From an uncultured Flavobacteriales bacterium (GTDB taxonomy: Bacteria; Bacteroidota; Bacteroidia; Flavobacteriales; UBA7430): 5,712 bases of DNA. The notes below the pieces were generated by a model. It was not told the DNA's origin. It was given only the letters and a program-made list of their open reading frames with translations, and made no database searches. Shown here piece after piece: positions 1 through 4,646 of the stretch (positions are counted from its first letter, which is position 1; every line of letters begins with the position of its first letter). The stretch covers positions 1 through 5,712 of the forward strand of contig CAJWJW010000091.1 in NCBI GenBank assembly GCA_913041775.1. The letters run 5' to 3'. Made by a program: the position numbers and the translations under genes.

Positions 1-55
1 GCCTTGCGGCACTAGATCCTAAATCTAGCATGTCTACCAGTTCCACCATATCCGC
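1..55 (-). tRNA. tRNA-Leu (anticodon UAG), 5' part, cut by the left window edge
   Basis: Read on the minus strand from 55 to 1, the sequence begins with an acceptor half GCGGATA, followed by a D-arm containing GGAACTGGTAGAC. The anticodon hairpin then has stem CTAGA/TCTAG and loop TTTAGGA. The anticodon is TAG (complement of 19-21), with T before it and G after it, as expected for a tRNA reading CUN leucine codons. The sequence continues into TGCCGCAAGGC, the start of the long variable arm typical of class II tRNAs such as leucine. The T-arm and the 3' acceptor half lie outside the window. A promoter with good spacing lies just upstream on the same strand. Confidence 0.93.
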
Positions 56-89
56 ATGGAACAAATAAGCCTTTCGACTTATTGTTATA

Positions 90-119
90 CAAATCTAGAA
101 CTATTTTCATTTTTAGCAA
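90..119 (-). promoter_or_regulatory. Bacteroidota-type promoter for the tRNA-Leu gene
   Basis: On the minus strand a -33 element TTG (119-117) is followed after 19 bp by TAGATTTG (97-90), a full match to the Bacteroidota -7 pattern TAnnTTTG. Transcription would start near 84, leaving a leader of roughly 30 nt before the mature tRNA 5' end at 55, to be removed by RNase P. The match and spacing are seen directly; use of this promoter is inferred. Confidence 0.7.
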
Positions 120-150
120 CCAAAAAATCATATTTATTAATAATATTTCA

Positions 151-180
151 TTGCTAGCATAAAACGAATACTTACATTTG
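151..180 (+). promoter_or_regulatory. Bacteroidota-type promoter for the flavin reductase/DUF3127 operon
   Basis: A TTG (151-153) and TACATTTG (173-180, matching TAnnTTTG) are separated by 19 bp, the usual spacing for the primary sigma factor of Bacteroidota. Transcription would start near 186, giving a very short leader of about a dozen bases before the ATG at 200. The leader reads as T-rich then A-rich, with no Shine-Dalgarno sequence, which is normal for this phylum. The stretch 56-199 holds only this promoter and the divergent tRNA promoter; I see nothing else in it. Confidence 0.7.
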
Positions 181-199
181 TTTTTCTCATAAAAAACCT

Positions 200-1102
200 A
201 TGCTCACACTATACCCAAAAGAATTAAGTACTAAAGACTTACACGGTTATTTACTATCTGCTGTAGGTCCTAGACCAATAGCCTTAGCGAGTACGGTAGA
301 TGAAAATGGAAGGCCTAATCTAAGTCCTTTTTCATTTTTCAATGTCTTTAGTGCAAATCCACCTATCGCAATTTTCTCGCCTGCACGTCGTGTACGAAAC
401 AACACAACAAAACATACACTAGACAATGTAGCAGCGACAAAAGAAGTGGTTATAAATGTAGTTTCTCATGCAATAGTAGAGCAAACATCACTTTCTAGTA
501 CAGAATATGAAACGGGAATAAACGAGTTTGAAAAAGCAGGTTTTACAGCGCTTAAATCTGACTTAGTAAAACCTTACAGAGTAAAAGAGTCTCCTGTACA
601 AATGGAGTGTATAGTTAAAGAGGTGGTCTCTTTAGGTGATGAAGGTGGAGCAGGAAATTTAGTTATTTGCGAGATCGTAAAAATGCACGTTTCTGAGGCA
701 ATATTAAACGATAAACAACAAATAGATCCGCACAAAATAGACCTCGTTGGGCGTATGGGTGCCAACTGGTATTGTAGAGCATCAGGAGAATCTATATTTG
801 AAGTAGAAAAACCGAACATTAAGATTGGTGTTGGGTACGATCAACTTCCTAATCGGATAAAAAACAGCTTTATTCTGTCTGGTAACGACTTGGCAAAATT
901 GGCAAACATTGAAAAAATTCCTTCACTAGAATTAGTTGAAATATTCAAAGAAAATACGGATATTGCAGCACTCTTACAAGCAGGAACCGATGACGAAGAA
1001 ACGAGAGAAGAATTGCACTGTTACGCAAAGGAATTACTCGAAAATAACGAAGTAGAATCAGCTTGGAAGACCTTATTAATTGACAAACTAAATCGACTAT
1101 AA
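200..1102 (+). CDS. flavin reductase-family (FMN-binding split-barrel) protein
   Basis: The 300-residue product belongs to the flavin reductase-like, FMN-binding split beta-barrel family, also called the DIM6/NTAB type. Such proteins bind FMN and often pass reducing power to a partner; the substrate here cannot be told from sequence. The flavin-binding domain covers about residues 15-200. Visible family signatures are GPRPIALAST (23-32), the N-LSPFSFFN stretch (40-48), an NPP turn (53-55), and VGRMGANWYCR (183-193), the usual closing motif. Residues 200-300 form a charged, mostly helical tail that small flavin reductases of about 170-200 residues lack; I recall similar roughly 290-300 residue versions in Bacteroidota. 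It has no signal peptide, so it is probably cytoplasmic. The ATG at 200 is chosen because it follows a well-spaced promoter by a short leader and the domain starts soon after. It is the first gene of an operon with the DUF3127 gene, 2 bp downstream. Confidence 0.88.
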   Translation: MLTLYPKELSTKDLHGYLLSAVGPRPIALASTVDENGRPNLSPFSFFNVFSANPPIAIFSPARRVRNNTTKHTLDNVAATKEVVINVVSHAIVEQTSLSSTEYETGINEFEKAGFTALKSDLVKPYRVKESPVQMECIVKEVVSLGDEGGAGNLVICEIVKMHVSEAILNDKQQIDPHKIDLVGRMGANWYCRASGESIFEVEKPNIKIGVGYDQLPNRIKNSFILSGNDLAKLANIEKIPSLELVEIFKENTDIAALLQAGTDDEETREELHCYAKELLENNEVESAWKTLLIDKLNRL

Positions 1103-1104
1103 CA

Positions 1105-1464
1105 ATGAGTAATTTATCTGTAGAAGGCAAAATAAAGCGTATTCACGACGAACAAGTGATAAGCGACCGTTTTAAGAAAAGAGAATTTGTAATTGAAACT
1201 GAGGAACAATACCCTCAATTTTTAATGTTCCAATTGGCACAAGATAAAACCAACTTAGTTGATGCAGTAAAAGCTGGAGACAAAGTAGAAGTTTTCTTTA
1301 ACCTAAGAGGAAGAGAATGGCAAAAAGATCCATCGGCTGAAATTAAAGTATTCAATACTTTAGATGCATGGAGAATACAAAAAGTTGAAGGTATGTCTGC
1401 TGAAGCAATGCCTAGTGCAGAACCTGTTGCTCCTGCAGTACCAGAAGATGACCTTCCTTTCTAA
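1105..1464 (+). CDS. DUF3127 domain protein with SSB-like acidic C-terminal tip
   Basis: This 119-residue cytoplasmic protein matches the DUF3127 family, which has no established function. The conserved core is about residues 3-94 and contains SDRFKKREFVIET (20-32), a GDKVEVFFNLRGREW stretch (58-72) and FNTLDAWRI (83-91). The alternation of short beta strands looks like a small OB-fold barrel; this fold call is my inference. The core is followed by a Met/Ala/Pro-rich flexible linker (about 97-113) ending in EDDLPF, closely similar to the DDDIPF tip by which bacterial SSB recruits partner proteins. It starts 2 bp after the flavin reductase stop, so the two are almost certainly co-transcribed and probably translated by reinitiation. 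A strong terminator follows 18 bp after its stop codon. The family assignment is confident; a DNA-related role is only suggested by the tail. Confidence 0.85.
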   Translation: MSNLSVEGKIKRIHDEQVISDRFKKREFVIETEEQYPQFLMFQLAQDKTNLVDAVKAGDKVEVFFNLRGREWQKDPSAEIKVFNTLDAWRIQKVEGMSAEAMPSAEPVAPAVPEDDLPF

Positions 1465-1482
1465 TAAAGGAATTATATATTT

Positions 1483-1513
1483 AAAATCCTCCGTTTTACG
1501 GGGGATTTTTTTT
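1483..1513 (+). terminator. rho-independent terminator of the flavin reductase/DUF3127 operon
   Basis: An 11-bp stem (AAAATCCTCCG at 1483-1493 with the arm at 1499-1509, one T-G wobble pair) closes a 5-nt loop TTTTA. It is followed without a break by a run of T up to 1513. The GC-rich middle of the stem stands out from the AT-rich surroundings. It lies 18 bp after the DUF3127 stop, the expected place for an operon terminator. Confidence 0.92.
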
Positions 1514-1519
1514 GCTAAA

Positions 1520-1548
1520 AACTAATAACTTATTTTAAGTTATTAGTT
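1520..1548. repeat. perfect 13-bp inverted repeat with 3-nt loop
   Basis: AACTAATAACTTA (1520-1532) is followed by TTT and then its exact reverse complement TAAGTTATTAGTT (1536-1548). The stem is AT-rich but perfect. On the plus strand no T-run follows. On the minus strand the hairpin is followed directly by TTTTAGC, and the last arm bases are also T, so it could act as a terminator for leftward transcription. It sits only 6 bp past the operon terminator. It could alternatively be an operator or a 3' processing hairpin. Confidence 0.6.
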
Positions 1549-1636
1549 CATAAACAGACTATACGTAACTCATCCTTCTTAACTCCAACAAAACCTCTTC
1601 CCACACATTAATACTTTCTCTAAATCCTGTAAAACT

Positions 1637-1666
1637 TCTTTTTCATAGTTCCTTTTTATACATTCG
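1637..1666 (+). promoter_or_regulatory. probable promoter of atoE
   Basis: TACATTCG at 1659-1666 differs by one base from the TAnnTTTG -7 pattern. At the matching distance upstream (1637-1639) the sequence is TTC rather than TTG, so the -33 element is weak. Transcription would start near 1672, inside the 14-bp palindrome and about 15 bases before the ATG. A weak promoter overlapped by a possible operator would fit a regulated gene, but this is inference. Confidence 0.45.
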
Positions 1667-1669
1667 TAA

Positions 1670-1683
1670 TGTAAAATTTTACA
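1670..1683. promoter_or_regulatory. 14-bp perfect palindrome at the atoE start, possible operator
   Basis: TGTAAAATTTTACA is a perfect palindrome ending 3 bp before the ATG at 1687 and beginning 3 bp after the candidate -7 box. It therefore overlaps the predicted transcription start, a typical place for a repressor site. A single half-site TGTAAAA recurs at 1628-1634, exactly 42 bp upstream, which is four helical turns. AT-rich palindromes also arise by chance, and no regulator is encoded in the window. Confidence 0.35.
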
Positions 1684-1686
1684 GAA

Positions 1687-3075
1687 ATGAACTTAGCCAG
1701 TACCCTAGAAAAAACATTCAAGAAACTTCTACCCAGCCCATTTACAATTGCCGTACTATTAACTTTAGTGAGTTTTTTATTGGCATTGAGCTTTACGGGT
1801 TCCGAAAAATTGAGCACCGCAGAGTATAGCTTACAATTACTGGGTTATTGGGAGAAAGGACTCTGGAATTCCTCACTTTTAGTGTTTGCATTTCAAATGA
1901 TGTTGATGTTAGTTCTTGGACACACCTTAGCATTAAGTAGGCCGATTGATAAATTAATAAATTACTTTACAGCCTATTGTACAAACACAGCTAGAGCCGC
2001 ATTTTTAGTATGCTTACTTACACTTCTAGTAAGTTTTTTTAACTGGGGTTTGGGTTTAATATTTGGGGCAATTTTCGCTAGAAAAGTAGCCGAAAGTGCT
2101 AAGACTAACAACTGGAGTATCCATTACCCAATTATTGGAGCAAGTGCCTATTCTGGACTTATGGTATGGCATGGTGGTATTAGTGGGTCTGCGCCAATAA
2201 AAGCAGCGGAAAATGGACATTTAGCATCGATAATGGAAGGGATTTATCCAGTAGACAAACTCAGCTTATTACCAAAATATATAGGGTTTTCGGAGACCGT
2301 ATTCTCAACAATGAATATTTGTGTTACTATACTAATCTTACTCGTTCTACCATCTTTTATGTACATCGTAGGTAAAAAATCGAAGCCGCAAACTTTAGTA
2401 ATTGAGATTACGAAGACCGAAGTAAACAGTGTAAAGTCAGAAGGAGCAGAAAGTTTAGATGAATCTAGTATTTTAGGCAGACTATTTGGAGGAATAATAC
2501 TTCTTTATGCATTCTACAAAGCTTTTATTCTTCCAGAAACAGTCAGTTTAAATTTCATCAAACCAAACTACATCAATCTTTGTTTGTTGGGATTGGGAAT
2601 AAGTATGCACCAAAATTTTAAGCGATTTTTAAAAGCATTAGATGGTGCTATTGGAGGAGCATCTGGAATACTCATTCAGTTTCCACTGTATTTTGGTATT
2701 ATGGGAATAATGAAACATACTGGAATGATTACCCAGCTATCGGAATTTTTTGTGAGTATTTCTACCGAGACTACTTTTCCGCTATACACCTTTTTAAGTG
2801 CTGGATTGGTAAATATATTTATACCTAGTGGTGGTGGACAGTGGGCTATACAAGGTCCAATTATTATAGAAGCATCACAGCAATTAGGCCTAAGCTTGTC
2901 CAAAAACATTATGGCTTTGGCTTATGGCGATCAATTAACAAATATGCTACAACCTTTTTGGGCTTTACCGCTACTAGGTATCACAGGACTAAAAGCTAAA
3001 GAAATTCTACCCTACACATTATTGTTAATGATAATTGGAGCAATTATATTTATTGGTGGCCTGTTAATTTTTTAA
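1687..3075 (+). CDS. atoE: short-chain fatty acid transporter, AtoE family
   Basis: This 462-residue inner-membrane protein matches the AtoE short-chain fatty acid transporter family, which is thought to import substrates such as acetoacetate or butyrate. Family landmarks resemble those I recall from Escherichia coli AtoE: an LPSPFTIAVLLTLVSF start (15-30), FNWGLGLIFGAIFAR (118-132), IPSGGGQWAIQGP (379-391) and YGDQLTNMLQPFWALP (413-428). Hydrophobic segments lie at about 18-36, 62-84, 103-130, 147-166, 208-228, 262-282, 294-307, 323-346, 363-380, 405-432 and 440-461. A polar, charged loop (about 229-260) splits the two halves. The length is normal for the family. The ATG at 1687 gives the expected short basic N-terminus. 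No atoDAB-type CoA-transferase or thiolase gene lies beside it, so it appears to stand alone, and the true substrate is not known. Its stop codon shares bases with the stop of the convergent CotH gene. Confidence 0.93.
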   Translation: MNLASTLEKTFKKLLPSPFTIAVLLTLVSFLLALSFTGSEKLSTAEYSLQLLGYWEKGLWNSSLLVFAFQMMLMLVLGHTLALSRPIDKLINYFTAYCTNTARAAFLVCLLTLLVSFFNWGLGLIFGAIFARKVAESAKTNNWSIHYPIIGASAYSGLMVWHGGISGSAPIKAAENGHLASIMEGIYPVDKLSLLPKYIGFSETVFSTMNICVTILILLVLPSFMYIVGKKSKPQTLVIEITKTEVNSVKSEGAESLDESSILGRLFGGIILLYAFYKAFILPETVSLNFIKPNYINLCLLGLGISMHQNFKRFLKALDGAIGGASGILIQFPLYFGIMGIMKHTGMITQLSEFFVSISTETTFPLYTFLSAGLVNIFIPSGGGQWAIQGPIIIEASQQLGLSLSKNIMALAYGDQLTNMLQPFWALPLLGITGLKAKEILPYTLLLMIIGAIIFIGGLLIF

Positions 3076-4646
3076 TCCAACCATTGACTGTCTAGCCAGT
3101 CAACGCGCAATAAAACCCATTCTTTAAGCCTATCAATCTCCTCCGGATAAGAGTCTGATTTGTATTTATTGGGCCAAACATTTTTTCCAAATAAAGGCCA
3201 TTTTTCAAAATTAAGGTCATTGTCTTGTGCTAAATCAGTTTCTAAACTTTCTATGTAATTAGTCAAATTTTCATTGCTTAAAAGCGCTTCCCTATAAACA
3301 GCATAAGCAGCTTTTAATTGAATCTGGAATTCAGGATTCGACCAAAGAGATTGCCACCAAAAGGGAGCGTAGGTTTTATTATCTCCATTAATTACAAATC
3401 CAGAGGTCTCAAAACCACGAGCATGTTTAGCCAACCCCCATGCAATATTGAAATCCCAAACTGTAGGAATACTCATTTTAGAACCATCAAAAGCTAAATA
3501 TGTACTCAATCTATACGCATCAATATTTTTACTCAACTCGTTTAGAATAATTAAATCAATAAAGCTTTTTAGGTCTATCTCAGATAAATCATTCGTATAA
3601 AGTGCATGTTCAAATTGACTTAACTGACTATCTATTGCCGTTTTCTGAATAAGCGAAGGCTTAGATGGAAGCTCAAAAATATAAGCTGGATTTATAAATC
3701 CATCAATTTTAGAATTGTGAATAATCGGGCATGGACAACGGTCTATTTGAACGAGAAAGGAATTTGAATTCACATAATTAACATTGTCCTTAAACTGTGT
3801 TTTCGGATGATTCAATAGTAAGTAAATCCCCTCGTAACTACCATTGATAACAGCATAAGTGAAAAACGAATTAATTGAATGGCCTGACATTGATGCAAAT
3901 AAATCGTACGCCAACTTATTTCTAATTAACGACCTATCTATATACGGTGCATACAAAACCGCTTTTTTAAGAGCGATAGAATTAACAGTCACAGAATCCC
4001 TACTCTTTATACTAAATTGTTTCTTAGGAAATGATTTGGAACTTGAGCCTCGGATTTTCATCTCAGCACTAACTAAGATAGAATCCTTTATTAGCAGATG
4101 AACATTGGAATAAGAAGTGTCGCTTAACCCTGTAGTTAAAGAAAACTCTAATTGGGGCAGGAAATAGTCATTTGGGGTAACAAGTAAAGGCTGTAAATCA
4201 GCTAGCTCGAAAACAGCACTCAATTCGTATTTTACTGCTTGCTTAAAAAGTACTTTTATAGTATCGGTAGAAGAAAGTTTAAGTTGATAAAGGGTTTTGT
4301 TTTTATCTGCATAAAACACATGAGCATCACTTGGAGTTTGAATGAAGGGGTAAAATTGAACGCCTATATTCTGATAAATAATTTCTGAATTTTGAAACAC
4401 ATAGAAACGACTATTTCGCTTCATAAAAAACTCAAAAGTAGTTTTATCAGCTTCTGGGGCAATAGATAACAACCTGTAAATGGAATCTTGATCGGCTCTA
4501 ATATTTATCTCCAGGAAAGAATCTATTTTTTTATTTGTAATGGCTAATTCAGCTGTAGAATCTGAAACAAAAACAGAATCAATTCGGTTAAAGGAATTAC
4601 AAGAAATGAGAAACAATACAACAAAAAATAGCGAGTACTTTTTCAT
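3072..4646 (-). CDS. CotH-family (atypical protein kinase) lipoprotein
   Basis: The 524-residue product starts with a lipoprotein signal MKKYSLFFVVLFLISC; the lipobox LISC puts the lipidated Cys at 16, so it should be anchored in the envelope. Residues 20-155 are a beta-rich region I cannot name. The CotH domain covers about 160-522. It shows MKIRGSSSKSFPKKQF (196-211), APYIDRSLIRNKLAYDLF (233-250), a YEGIYLL stretch (271-277), then ELSKNIDAYRLSTYLAFDG (370-388) and PTVWDFNIAWG (394-404). The last two carry the family's catalytic-type Asp (D376) and the WD motif (D398). The second Asp of a WDFD motif is Asn here (N400). In Bacillus, CotH phosphorylates spore coat proteins; in Bacteroidota the targets are unknown. 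A CPC motif (304-306) is present. The family C-terminal helix includes RLKEWVLLRVDWLDSQW (506-522). The start overlaps the beta-helix gene stop as ATGA, indicating translational coupling. Confidence 0.87.
   Translation of the reverse strand: MKKYSLFFVVLFLISCNSFNRIDSVFVSDSTAELAITNKKIDSFLEINIRADQDSIYRLLSIAPEADKTTFEFFMKRNSRFYVFQNSEIIYQNIGVQFYPFIQTPSDAHVFYADKNKTLYQLKLSSTDTIKVLFKQAVKYELSAVFELADLQPLLVTPNDYFLPQLEFSLTTGLSDTSYSNVHLLIKDSILVSAEMKIRGSSSKSFPKKQFSIKSRDSVTVNSIALKKAVLYAPYIDRSLIRNKLAYDLFASMSGHSINSFFTYAVINGSYEGIYLLLNHPKTQFKDNVNYVNSNSFLVQIDRCPCPIIHNSKIDGFINPAYIFELPSKPSLIQKTAIDSQLSQFEHALYTNDLSEIDLKSFIDLIILNELSKNIDAYRLSTYLAFDGSKMSIPTVWDFNIAWGLAKHARGFETSGFVINGDNKTYAPFWWQSLWSNPEFQIQLKAAYAVYREALLSNENLTNYIESLETDLAQDNDLNFEKWPLFGKNVWPNKYKSDSYPEEIDRLKEWVLLRVDWLDSQWLD
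3084..3103. repeat. small hairpin at the convergent 3' ends
   Basis: TTGACTG (3084-3090) and CAGTCAA (3097-3103) form a perfect 7-bp stem with a 6-nt loop. It lies 8 bp past the atoE stop and inside the last codons of the CotH gene. No T-run follows it on either strand, so it is not a classical terminator. It could protect the 3' end of the atoE transcript or be a by-product of coding. Confidence 0.35.

Noticed and set aside
1..199. Integration site of a mobile element at the tRNA-Leu gene
   Set aside because: tRNA genes are common attachment sites, but only the 5' part is visible; there is no integrase gene or direct repeat of a tRNA end in the window.
574..819. Open frame on the minus strand inside the flavin reductase gene
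   Set aside because: It is antisense to a clear family member, has no promoter or recognisable domain, and has a composition expected from a reverse-frame reading.
945..1130. Minus-strand open frame across the flavin reductase/DUF3127 junction
   Set aside because: It covers the 3' end of one gene and the start of the next in antisense, is short, and resembles no family I know.
2676..2909. Minus-strand open frame inside atoE
   Set aside because: It is fully within the conserved AtoE core (the PSGGGQW region) read backwards, with no start signals.
3084..3103. Hairpin as a bidirectional terminator between atoE and the CotH gene
   Set aside because: The stem is only 7 bp and no T-run follows on either strand; it is kept only as a possible 3' structure.
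3859..4101. Plus-strand open frame inside the CotH gene
   Set aside because: It is antisense to conserved CotH motifs and has no promoter or domain.
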